Part shown: positions 43,094 through 55,387 of the stretch, piece after piece
Numbering within the stretch: position 1 is the first letter of the stretch
Layout: each line of letters opens with the position of its first letter
From: Bacteroidales bacterium
Lineage (GTDB): Bacteria > Bacteroidota > Bacteroidia > Bacteroidales > UBA932
NCBI GenBank assembly: GCA_017619675.1
Contig: JAFZRX010000010.1
Span: 16,415-80,414 of the forward strand
Direction of reading: 5' to 3'
DNA length: 64,000 nt
Notes under the pieces: model-generated
Database searches by the model: none
What the model saw: the letters and a program-made list of their open reading frames with translations, nothing else
Told to the model about the DNA's origin: nothing
Translations under genes and position numbers: made by a program

Positions 43094-43122
43094 TTTGCGT
43101 TGCGAGAATCTCGCAACGCAAA
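43094..43122. promoter_or_regulatory. Perfect 29-bp palindrome upstream of the ATPase gene
   Basis: Arms TTTGCGTTGCGAGA (43094-43107) and TCTCGCAACGCAAA (43109-43122) are exact inverses around a single A. It lies 16-44 nt upstream of the ATPase start codon. It is too close to the start and has no T run, so it is more likely an operator for a dimeric regulator or an RNA hairpin in the leader than a terminator. A further partial copy (TATCGCAA) follows at about 43123-43130. Confidence 0.8.
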
Positions 43123-43154
43123 TATCGCAAAATAAAATGAATATCCAAACATAA

Positions 43155-43307
43155 AGACGCGTTCAATTCCCCCTCGGATTCATTTTTGAGGGTAATCTTC
43201 TTCAGGCATCTATAGTAACTGAAGAGGCTATGGTTTCCACAACCGGTCAGAAAACGGAATCGTATGATTTCTCTGATGCGGACACGTTTAACACACAATG
43301 GGAGTAA
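43155..43307 (+). pseudogene. 5'-truncated copy of the 56-residue peptide, copy 3
   Basis: From about 43169 on, the frame matches copy 2 (PLGFIFEGNLLQASIVTEEA, then the same ending and stop at 43305-43307). Upstream of that the similarity stops: the first eleven codons are gone, an in-frame TAA lies at 43152-43154, and the first in-frame ATG is residue 32 of the family (43230), which would leave 25 residues. There is one extra change in the core (Ser to Ala). The break lies about 50 nt beyond the ATPase palindrome, which suggests that arrival of the ATPase gene removed the start. Confidence 0.8.
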
Positions 43308-43312
43308 GGAAG

Positions 43313-44845
43313 ATGAAAAAGGTAAGAATTCTTTTCCTGCTCCTTGCAGGAGTGCTTCTTCTGGCGGGATGCCAGAAAGAAGGAAAGATTGGCGACAAGG
43401 ACGCCATCAGGTTCACTGCATCTTCCAATCCTGGAACCAAGACTGCGTACAGCGGTGATGTTGTGAACGGCTATGAGCGCATTGAATGGAACATGGGGGA
43501 CAAGATCCGCATTTACAGCAATGTCGCAGAGCATCGTTACCATGAAGGCCAGCACTGGGCGGACTACCAGATTACGGAGATCGTAAGCAACACCGGTGTC
43601 AACAGCAAGGCCAACATTGACAACGTTCCGGGAGACGGACACGGCAACGGACTTGTATGGGGAGACCCCAATGTCTATGAGTTCTATGCGATTTATCCTA
43701 ATCTGGATTGCGCAGACGGTGCATCAGGAGTACTGTCGGCTACCATCCCGGCAGATCAGGTATGTACCGCATCCTCCAACGTATATGATCCGGACATGGA
43801 TTATGCAGTGATGACCGCATATCAGGTGATGGATACTAATACTGAAGAGGAGGGAGACCTTGACCTTCCGTTCTCTCCTGAGTTCACTGCTTTCTCATTC
43901 GATCTCAAGAGCAAGGACCGTGAGATTACAGTGACCAAGTTCGAACTGCTCTCAGAGGAAACTCCAATTGCCGGTCCGTTCACCGTTTCTTACAACGGCG
44001 GCAAGAGCTACGGCTTCAGCGGCGCAACTGATAAGGTTGTCACCCTTGCATTTGAGAGTGGAACCACCATTTCCACAACCCAGAACCTGAAGTTCACCGT
44101 ATTCGCCCTTCCTAGGAACCTTAGCATGCTCTCAATCCGCTTCACAATCCTTTCTGACGATCCTAACGAGACTCAGACCCACACATTGAAACTTGCCAAG
44201 AAGACAGGTGAGACCCTTACTTATATGGATTTCCCCGCTTGCGGCAAGTACAACTTTGAGGGAATCCAGATGGAAGGCTCATGGAGCTTCAAGACCATCA
44301 CCCTCAACGGGCAGGTTATGGAGTGGAAAACTTCTGAAGTTTCCCTTTCATCAGATGATCTTCCTCAGGCTACCCAGTTCGTGGTTACAGGAGCACAGAA
44401 TGTTTATAGTGACCTCCATCCGACCAGCACGGAAGCCAAGGAAAAGTATCGTCAGACAGGGGTTATCGATCCCAGGGAACCGGCAAAGGTAACCTTCAAG
44501 ATATTCTCACCTGTTGGTGGGACCTACGAGATAAAGCCTATGAACCGTCTCTTCTCAGTTGCTGGAGATCTTAGTGGCCAAATCAATGAGCGCACAGATG
44601 ACGGTGTTACCACAGTAAAACTCACAATCACTCCAACCCGCAATACGTTCTACTTTATCTATACGATAAATTATTCTGACTATTGCAAGCTTAATCCAAG
44701 GACAAGGAAATACGAATATACTTACGATTTCCCTCTTGCGTTCTTCACGAATAAGAGCACTGACAATTCAACTAGAATTTTGATTCGTGATCTGAAGGGA
44801 GACTTCAATCCTAAGGAACTTGCCCTTGGTACTGTAACTCCGTAA
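43313..44845 (+). CDS. Fimbrillin-family lipoprotein, unit B
   Basis: About 510 residues from ATG 43313; lipobox LLLLAGVLLLAGC. The first 120 residues are very close to the unit A fimbrillin (IRFTASSNPGTKTAY, EHRYHEGQHWADYQIT, NIDNVPGDGHGNGLVW), but the last 75 residues (NTFYFIYTINYSDYCKLNPR ... LALGTVTP) match the C terminus of the DUF4906-like protein of unit A instead. It is a single-gene unit: a terminator follows 24 nt after the stop, and no accessory genes accompany it. Because its peptide copy and probable promoter region were lost, its expression is uncertain; no clear TAnnTTTG promoter is seen between the ATPase and this gene. Confidence 0.87.
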   Translation: MKKVRILFLLLAGVLLLAGCQKEGKIGDKDAIRFTASSNPGTKTAYSGDVVNGYERIEWNMGDKIRIYSNVAEHRYHEGQHWADYQITEIVSNTGVNSKANIDNVPGDGHGNGLVWGDPNVYEFYAIYPNLDCADGASGVLSATIPADQVCTASSNVYDPDMDYAVMTAYQVMDTNTEEEGDLDLPFSPEFTAFSFDLKSKDREITVTKFELLSEETPIAGPFTVSYNGGKSYGFSGATDKVVTLAFESGTTISTTQNLKFTVFALPRNLSMLSIRFTILSDDPNETQTHTLKLAKKTGETLTYMDFPACGKYNFEGIQMEGSWSFKTITLNGQVMEWKTSEVSLSSDDLPQATQFVVTGAQNVYSDLHPTSTEAKEKYRQTGVIDPREPAKVTFKIFSPVGGTYEIKPMNRLFSVAGDLSGQINERTDDGVTTVKLTITPTRNTFYFIYTINYSDYCKLNPRTRKYEYTYDFPLAFFTNKSTDNSTRILIRDLKGDFNPKELALGTVTP

Positions 44846-44868
44846 TTATAGTTTACTCCATAATAGCA

Positions 44869-44898
44869 GCAGAGGCTGGCCATTTGGCCGGCCTCTGC
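44869..44898 (+). terminator. Terminator after unit B fimbrillin
   Basis: GCAGAGGC and GCCTCTGC pair, with inner GGCC/GGCC separated by ATTT, giving a stem of about 12 pairs, followed by TCGTTTAT. It isolates unit B from unit C. Confidence 0.82.
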
Positions 44899-44973
44899 TC
44901 GTTTATAACCCTGGTTGTAAAGCATTGTAAGTCAATACTTTTTAAAATACTTTAGAAAAAATCTTAAGAATTA

Positions 44974-45005
44974 TTTGTTTTGTATGGGAGTAAGGCCTAT
45001 CTTTG
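44974..45005 (+). promoter_or_regulatory. Promoter of fimbrial locus 2, unit C
   Basis: TTTG at 44974-44977, a spacer of exactly 20 nt, and TATCTTTG at 44998-45005: a very good Bacteroides promoter. Transcription would start near 45012, about 70 nt before the 56-residue peptide. The spacer holds ATGGGAGTAAGG (44984-44995), the same 12 bases that end the peptide genes of copies 2 and 3. Confidence 0.8.
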
Positions 45006-45079
45006 CGCCAATTTCGCCCTAGAATATAAGGCTAAGCAGGGCATGATTTGGTTAGTTAGAACAGTAAAAGGCCTTTACT

Positions 45080-45250
45080 ATGAAGAAACATTACGACAGA
45101 CTGTGTATTACCTCTCTTGGGTTTATTCCGCAGGGAAGCATTCTACAGGCTTCCATAGTTGACGAGGATTCCATGGTTACCACAACCGGACAGAAGACCG
45201 AGTCCTACGACTTCTCAGATGCGGACACGTTTAACATAGAATGGGAGTAA
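45080..45250 (+). CDS. Conserved 56-residue peptide before a fimbrillin gene, copy 4
   Basis: 56 residues, starting MKKHYDRLCITSLGFIPQG and ending YDFSDADTFNIEWE. It is the most diverged intact copy in the N-terminal third and has D for T/E changes in the core (ASIVDEDSMVTTTGQ), yet the length is identical and the TTGQKTESYDFSDADTFN block is kept. The stop is 4 nt before the fimbrillin ATG. It is the first gene after the unit C promoter. No signal peptide or known domain. Confidence 0.88.
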   Translation: MKKHYDRLCITSLGFIPQGSILQASIVDEDSMVTTTGQKTESYDFSDADTFNIEWE

Positions 45251-45254
45251 AGTG

Positions 45255-46787
45255 ATGAAAAGAGCTAGAATGTTTTTCCTGCTCTTTGCAGGAGTACTCT
45301 TTTTGGCGGGATGCCAGAAGGGTTTTAATGAGAGAATAGGAGGAGCGGAGGTGCGTTTCACCGTTGCTTCCAATCCTCAGACGAAGACCGCCTATGACGG
45401 CGGAAGTTATAACGGATATGACCGTATCAGTTGGATTGACGGCGACCAGATCCTTATCTGGGGCGACAACGCCCGCGTTAGGGAGTCTGACCCTGCTGTA
45501 AGGAACGCCGCTTATGATATTGACGGTACCTCCGTACAGAACAATAACAACAAGAGTACGGCAAAGCTCGTGAAGAAGGAGACCGGAGGTCTTGTTTTTG
45601 ACGAGGGCGCCAGCTCTTACAATTTTGCGGCCATTTACCCGGCTTCAGGTTTCAGCGCAATAACAATGACCGATGAGGGCGTTGTTACGGCTGTAAAGCC
45701 TGAAATCCCGGCGGCACAGACCCTGACAGACGGATTCCCTGACATGACCAAGGCCGTCCTGATGGGAACACCTGTGAACGTGGGATACATGGAAACTGTT
45801 TCTCTCCAGTTCAACCCTATTTACACCATGCTCCAGTTCAGCATTAACGCTGAGAAGGACATGAAGGTTACGGGCGTGGACTTTATTTCTTCCAAGGTGG
45901 AGAATGAAGGCAGCACCTTTGGCCCGTCCGTATTGAACGGACCTTACGAGCTCAGGTGCAGCTTCACCCAGGGCTGGTCCATCATCGTTCCTGACGAGGC
46001 TACAGAGCAGAACAGCAAGACTACCGTCACTTTCGCAAGCCCTATCGAGCTTACCAAGGAAGAGGGCGCAGCCACCACCAATACCGCTACATTCGCAGTT
46101 CTGGCAGTGCCTCAGGATATCACGGGCCTTTCCATCGTCTTCCATGTAACTACTGACGACGGCGACCAGACCCGTACCCTCACAGTTTCCTACGCAAAGG
46201 ACGATGCCAACGGTCATTACAGGAAGGGAGATCCCGTCAACTTTGAGAAATGCAAGAAGCACAACATCACCGGCATCACCCTTCCGGCCAACATGGCTCC
46301 TAACGTAGCCCTTGACCTCAAGGTTATCCCCTGGGAGGATGAGACAGGTACAATTACCTACGGCCCCGGCCAGCCTGTTGTAAGCGCTATCGCCCTTGAA
46401 TACGCTTCAGGAGCCGCAATCAACGAAGGCGAGGAAAGAAGGCTCAACAACAACTTTGCGAACGCCACAGATCCTATCAAAGCCTACTTCTACGTATTCT
46501 CTCCTACCGATGCAACCTGGAAGATTAAGATTACAGGCGCTACCGATAAGTTTACCGTAACATCAGCCAATGCCACCAGCACCAGCGCAAAGGAGCTCTC
46601 AGGAGCTGTGAACGGCAATACCACCAACCCTGGCCGCGTAGACTTCACCATTGCCAGGAACGGCGCAACCGCTTCCGATAAGATCCAGCTAACATTCTCT
46701 CTTATGCTTGGAGACCGCGAGATGAGCATAGACTCAGAGATTATCCGCGGAAAGGAATTGACAATTACAGGTAAGGTAGGACAATAA
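45255..46787 (+). CDS. Fimbrillin-family lipoprotein, unit C
   Basis: 510 residues from ATG 45255; lipobox FLLFAGVLFLAGC (Cys at 20). The Mfa-like domain opens VRFTVASNPQTKTAYDGGSYN and RISWIDGDQILIWGDN, and has FNPIYTMLQFSINAEKDMKVTGVDF in the middle. The end (PGRVDFTIARNGATASDKIQ) is of the same kind as unit A's fimbrillin and unlike unit B's. Its signal peptide is clearly related to those of units A and B, but the mature part is the most divergent of the three. The next gene starts 8 nt after its stop. Confidence 0.88.
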   Translation: MKRARMFFLLFAGVLFLAGCQKGFNERIGGAEVRFTVASNPQTKTAYDGGSYNGYDRISWIDGDQILIWGDNARVRESDPAVRNAAYDIDGTSVQNNNNKSTAKLVKKETGGLVFDEGASSYNFAAIYPASGFSAITMTDEGVVTAVKPEIPAAQTLTDGFPDMTKAVLMGTPVNVGYMETVSLQFNPIYTMLQFSINAEKDMKVTGVDFISSKVENEGSTFGPSVLNGPYELRCSFTQGWSIIVPDEATEQNSKTTVTFASPIELTKEEGAATTNTATFAVLAVPQDITGLSIVFHVTTDDGDQTRTLTVSYAKDDANGHYRKGDPVNFEKCKKHNITGITLPANMAPNVALDLKVIPWEDETGTITYGPGQPVVSAIALEYASGAAINEGEERRLNNNFANATDPIKAYFYVFSPTDATWKIKITGATDKFTVTSANATSTSAKELSGAVNGNTTNPGRVDFTIARNGATASDKIQLTFSLMLGDREMSIDSEIIRGKELTITGKVGQ

Positions 46788-46795
46788 AAAGACAG

Positions 46796-49246
46796 ATGAG
46801 TATGAAAAAGATAGCATTATTGATCTCAGCCGTTGCGGCTCTTGCCCTGACTTCCGCTTGTAACATGAAGGCAGACTTCCCGGAGCCGGCTTCAGAGAAT
46901 GCAATTTCCATTGACCTTGTCTATGCCGCCCCTGGAACCAGGTCAGACGGCACTGAGAAGGAGAACAAGATCAATTCAGTAGATTATTTCTTCTACACAG
47001 ATACAACCCTTGCCCCTGTTTTCAAGACCAGGGACGAGAACCCTAGCGTTACCGGAAACATTTATTCCATCAACGTAGTAGCCGGAGAGAACGGCGTGCC
47101 TCGCGTTTCCCAGTTGTTTTCCAACAACAATCAGTTTGAGGTTTTTGCAGTTTTCAATTCCACAGAGGCTATAACCGCCGCTCCTCTCGCTACATTGAAG
47201 CAGAAGGCAGTGGGCGTCACATTCGCCCATCAGGAGGATGGCCAGTGGGTGCCTACTTCAGACAATGACCTCGCAGGCAATGACAAGTATTTTGTCATGA
47301 CAGGCCAGAAGACTGTGAAGCGCGCTACCAGCGGCAGTTACGCGAATGTCCAGGGCGATGCAAAGACCGTGGACATGAAGCGTGTGGCCGCAAAGGTTTC
47401 TGTTAAGCTTTACATCAAGAAACAGGTAGAGCAGTCCTCTACAGTTCACTGGATCCCTATGGTAGACGATCCTACCCTGGTTCCCGCCATCAAGGGAAAT
47501 GTACGCATGTATATGTGCAACTTTGTACAGAATTCCATCCTGAGCGCTACGAATCCTACTCCGGCTCTGCCCGCAAGTTTGACTCAGTCAGACTACAAGC
47601 CCTATACGCTTGCTACCGGACCGGATGACCGCACGGAGACTAGCACTGACTATGTAATTGCCAGCCAGCAGGACTACTACACATATCCTATACAGTGGAC
47701 CCCGGGTTCCGTTACCGAGCCTTATATCAAGCTTGTCCTTCCCTGGAGGATGAAAGAAGGCTTTACAACCCAGAAGGAGGTCTATTACAAGATCCTTTTC
47801 CCGGCAAGCATCACAAGCATAGAGGCCAACAAGCACTATCAGCTTGAGGTCAACGTCTCATTGCTTGGCATTGAGGGCGTGCCCGTGGTAACAGTCAGGG
47901 GATACAACGCCAAGGTCCTGCCTTGGGTTTCTGACCAGTCAGTCAACTCTGCCGTCAGCAACGCGAAGTATCTTTCTGTAGAGAAAAACAGTTCCAAGTA
48001 TTTCACCCAGAACAACGGTATTTCATTCGTGGCCAGCGACCAGGTTTACCTTGAGATCACTGACGTATATCAGGAAAACCTCAAGACCGGCGCAATGGAG
48101 TACATTGTTGAGGACGGTGAACTTACTGACCAGCGTGATGATCTTGGTGCAAGGTCCTTCATCATGGAAAACGGCCGTATTGTTGGTTTGACGGTCGGAG
48201 ATGGAGATAAGGCGGAAGACTGGATTAAGCTTAGCAACACTGCAAGTTTCCTTGAAACCGGTCATAAACTCAACGCCAACCTTGCATCAGAGCATCTCGA
48301 CGTTACTCCTTGGCATTACAATGTCACCATGAAGCTCGTGGGTGCTGATGCCACTTACGACAGGGCAGTCACCTTTGAGCAGTGGCCTAACCTGTATATT
48401 GACAAGGATCCCAACAGTAACAACGGCGCTGCCAATAACGTGGGCGTGTTTGTAAACAACCACCAGGGCGGCAGCAACACTTACGATAAGGGAAAACCCA
48501 GTGGAACCAGCATCTGGGGGAATCAGACATATACCAATGACGGTACATTCAATTTGGGTAATGTCAGTGGTCTGACAGGCTCAAATACTAACCCCAACAT
48601 GTACGTTATCACCATCAGTGTAAGTGATACCTATGATATTGGAGATCCAAGATCCAAGGAAGAGAATAACTTCCCTGATTTCTATCATGCCACAAACTGG
48701 AGTGTTTTAAATTTGGGTTATCTTGATACCGAGTCCAACTGGGCGTCCGCTCCCGGAATTGAGGGTGGAAGCAACCGCAGGCTCCAGCACTATCATCCTG
48801 CAGCTTCAGACGAGGCTCTCAAGGATATGATCGCTCCAAAGATCAGGATCGCATCTTCTTACGGTGTATCTTCTGCCCTTGGCAGCAGGGAAGAGGCCCA
48901 GCTCCGCTGCGCAAGTTATCAGGAGGACGGCATCCCTGCGGGACGCTGGAGGCTCCCTACACTTGCGGAAGTCAAGTTCATCAGCTCTCTCTCCGCACTC
49001 AACCGTATCCCTTATCTTTTTGCAAACGAAGAAGGCACTACCGGTTTCAACTCAACGACATATTATTGGACAGCCAGCGGACAGATCGCAGTCAACAACG
49101 GAGCTCAGACAGCACAGGAGCCTACAACCCAGAATGGAACCGCCTATGTACGCTGCGTCTATGACGAGTGGTTCTGGGGCGATGCAATGACCACCAGGCC
49201 GGTATCAAACAAGAGGACATTCACTTGGGGAGACCGTGCATATTAA
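46796..49246 (+). CDS. Large fimbrial accessory/tip lipoprotein, unit C (816 residues)
   Basis: Counterpart of the 811-residue protein in unit A. Signal peptide with lipobox ALTSAC (Cys at about 22); a start two codons later (ATG 46802) is equally possible. N-terminal features match the minor-subunit type (INSVDYFFYTDTTLAP; FEVFAVFNS; RVAAKVSVKLYIKK). The C-terminal part has GIPAGRWRLPTLAEVKFIS (about 713-731), TTYYWTASG and GTAYVRCVYDEWFWGD. The pair shares domain order but has diverged extensively, more so in the region between the two halves. Unlike unit A, its base composition is even along the gene. Confidence 0.8.
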   Translation: MSMKKIALLISAVAALALTSACNMKADFPEPASENAISIDLVYAAPGTRSDGTEKENKINSVDYFFYTDTTLAPVFKTRDENPSVTGNIYSINVVAGENGVPRVSQLFSNNNQFEVFAVFNSTEAITAAPLATLKQKAVGVTFAHQEDGQWVPTSDNDLAGNDKYFVMTGQKTVKRATSGSYANVQGDAKTVDMKRVAAKVSVKLYIKKQVEQSSTVHWIPMVDDPTLVPAIKGNVRMYMCNFVQNSILSATNPTPALPASLTQSDYKPYTLATGPDDRTETSTDYVIASQQDYYTYPIQWTPGSVTEPYIKLVLPWRMKEGFTTQKEVYYKILFPASITSIEANKHYQLEVNVSLLGIEGVPVVTVRGYNAKVLPWVSDQSVNSAVSNAKYLSVEKNSSKYFTQNNGISFVASDQVYLEITDVYQENLKTGAMEYIVEDGELTDQRDDLGARSFIMENGRIVGLTVGDGDKAEDWIKLSNTASFLETGHKLNANLASEHLDVTPWHYNVTMKLVGADATYDRAVTFEQWPNLYIDKDPNSNNGAANNVGVFVNNHQGGSNTYDKGKPSGTSIWGNQTYTNDGTFNLGNVSGLTGSNTNPNMYVITISVSDTYDIGDPRSKEENNFPDFYHATNWSVLNLGYLDTESNWASAPGIEGGSNRRLQHYHPAASDEALKDMIAPKIRIASSYGVSSALGSREEAQLRCASYQEDGIPAGRWRLPTLAEVKFISSLSALNRIPYLFANEEGTTGFNSTTYYWTASGQIAVNNGAQTAQEPTTQNGTAYVRCVYDEWFWGDAMTTRPVSNKRTFTWGDRAY

Positions 49247-49264
49247 TATTTGGGAGGAAAAAGA

Positions 49265-51046
49265 ATGAAAAAGATTATATACATACTTTTCGCAGCCCTC
49301 TTGGGCGCAGTATCCTGCACAGTCAGCGAACCCGAGTTCCCGTCAAATCCGGAGGAGGGAACAGTCACCCTTATGATGAAGGTGTCCTTTCCTGAGCTCT
49401 TCGTACAGACCAAGAGCAGCGATATGGCCGTGAACCCTAATATCGACAACATCTATGTCGCAACCTTTGGAACGGAGCATTTCCTGAACGATTACGTCCA
49501 GGCGATACCTTGTGACGAGGACGGCAATCCTATAAGCAACTATTCCGGACTTGAGAACGATACTGATTTCTTTTTCAAGGTCACCCTCAACTCTACCCAG
49601 ACCAAGCGCTATGTACACGTAATAGCCAACGGTCCTGCGGCAGTGAACTATCACGATCCGGAGGATGAGTTGATGAAGAAACTCACAACCAGCGGCACGA
49701 CAGGTGCATACTGGACTTATTTCGTGCTTCCTAACGGAACCTATGACCCGGATCCGGTATCAGGAGATAACAGGGCTGAGAATTACTTCAGGAACCTGAA
49801 ACTTATCCGCAACTTTGCTAGGGTATCCGTTTCGCTCGCATCAAGCGTTACCAATTTCAGCCTCACCGGATATCAGGTTTACAACACCCCTACACACGGC
49901 TCCGTAGCTATCTGGAGCGAGAATGCGCAGGGATCCGTTGACTCCGGCAACTCCGGATATTTCCCGGGCTACAGTGACAAGACCATGAGCGAACTGCTCA
50001 CCAGCTACACCGCTTTCATGCCTGACGATGAGATCAACAACGCTCAGCCTACAAGCACCACCACTTACTCCAATACCGAGGACAAGTTCGTGTTCGAGCG
50101 TCCTGACCGCGACTCCAACCGCCCCTACATTATCATGCAGGGCCGTTATACAGGGGATTCCGCAGATACTTTCTATCGCCTTGACTTTGTTGATCCTGAC
50201 GGAAACTATCTTCCTATCCTCCGTAACTTCGAGTACAAGATTCAGCTTACTGCCGTCACAAAGAGCGGCGCCGCTGATCCTACCCAGGCCAAGAGTTCAA
50301 ACGCAAACGTTTCCGCACTTGCAGAAACAGCAAACCTTTCCGATATATCCGACGGCACATCCCGTATGTACGTCCAGTGGCTTGACCAGTCTTACATGGA
50401 TGCTGGCCAGAGGACCTTCAAGTATATGTATCTGAAGGATGCCGGCGAGGACACCAGGTCTTCCCTGGCCGAACTGTCCATCCGCTCAGGCGCCGGAGAG
50501 GCTATCGTAGGAGCGACTGCCTCAGCCGCCTTCACCCAGTCCCTGGGATCTGACGGCTGGTACACCGTTACCTTCAGCACGAACTCAGCCGGTTCTTCCG
50601 AAAAGGCTACCAAGTTCCGCGTTACCGGAGTTAACGACCAGGGCCAGAAACTCTATCGTGACATCGTGGTGCACGTACTTCCTACCCAGGAGTGGGGAAC
50701 CGCATCCGCTGCCGCTTCAGGAAGCAACGTTACCGTTACCGTCACCCTTCCTACCGGCCTTCCTTCTTCACTGTTCCCGCTGGAGATCTCCTTCGAGGAT
50801 TCACAGAAGGCACTGAACCCGGTTGGTCTTGGAATGCCTGCAAAGGTCGGCCCTTCAATTGTTCCGGGTAACACCAACACTTCCTACCAGTTTGTAAAGA
50901 CTGTAAGTTACCTTGAGTACAACCCGGCCGCCGGCGGAAGCAACGTGGTTACATGCGAGTTCAAGCGTGTCCGCAACGACGCCACCCGCCTGTACTTCTA
51001 CAACCAGTACTTCGCCGCCACGGACAACTACGTTGACATCAACTAG
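49265..51046 (+). CDS. Fimbrial minor-subunit lipoprotein, DUF4906-like, unit C
   Basis: 593 residues from ATG 49265 (the longer frame needs a TTG start). Lipobox LLGAVSC (Cys at about 16). It starts with GTVTLMMKVSFPELFVQTKS, contains FFFKVTLNSTQTKRYVHVIANGP and VSALAETANLSDISDGTSRMYVQWLDQSY, and is the counterpart of the 699-residue protein of unit A (same SLFPLEISFEDSQKALN ... YQFVKTVSYLEYNP ending layout). It is last in the fimbrial cluster, 18 nt after the 816-residue gene, and ends at a terminator shared with the convergent rpoC. Confidence 0.78.
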   Translation: MKKIIYILFAALLGAVSCTVSEPEFPSNPEEGTVTLMMKVSFPELFVQTKSSDMAVNPNIDNIYVATFGTEHFLNDYVQAIPCDEDGNPISNYSGLENDTDFFFKVTLNSTQTKRYVHVIANGPAAVNYHDPEDELMKKLTTSGTTGAYWTYFVLPNGTYDPDPVSGDNRAENYFRNLKLIRNFARVSVSLASSVTNFSLTGYQVYNTPTHGSVAIWSENAQGSVDSGNSGYFPGYSDKTMSELLTSYTAFMPDDEINNAQPTSTTTYSNTEDKFVFERPDRDSNRPYIIMQGRYTGDSADTFYRLDFVDPDGNYLPILRNFEYKIQLTAVTKSGAADPTQAKSSNANVSALAETANLSDISDGTSRMYVQWLDQSYMDAGQRTFKYMYLKDAGEDTRSSLAELSIRSGAGEAIVGATASAAFTQSLGSDGWYTVTFSTNSAGSSEKATKFRVTGVNDQGQKLYRDIVVHVLPTQEWGTASAAASGSNVTVTVTLPTGLPSSLFPLEISFEDSQKALNPVGLGMPAKVGPSIVPGNTNTSYQFVKTVSYLEYNPAAGGSNVVTCEFKRVRNDATRLYFYNQYFAATDNYVDIN

Positions 51047-51070
51047 TTTACGACGGTAAACAATAAAATA

Positions 51071-51097
51071 AAGCCCCGAGGCATTGCCCCGGGGCTT
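51071..51097. terminator. Bidirectional terminator between the fimbrial cluster and rpoC
   Basis: AAGCCCCG pairs with CGGGGCTT (inner GGCA/TGCC extends it), followed on the + strand by CTTTTAT and on the minus strand by TATTTTATTG. It serves both the fimbrial unit C and rpoC. Confidence 0.9.
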
Positions 51098-51117
51098 CTT
51101 TTATCAGAGTATTTCTA

Positions 51118-55368
<4,251 letters not shown>

Positions 55369-55387
55369 AATGTTCTATTGTCTGAAA

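Noticed and set aside
43137-43154. An ATG at 43137 just before the truncated peptide copy, as a possible new start
   Set aside because: It is in frame with the peptide, but TAA follows after only five codons (43152-43154), so it cannot restore the peptide.
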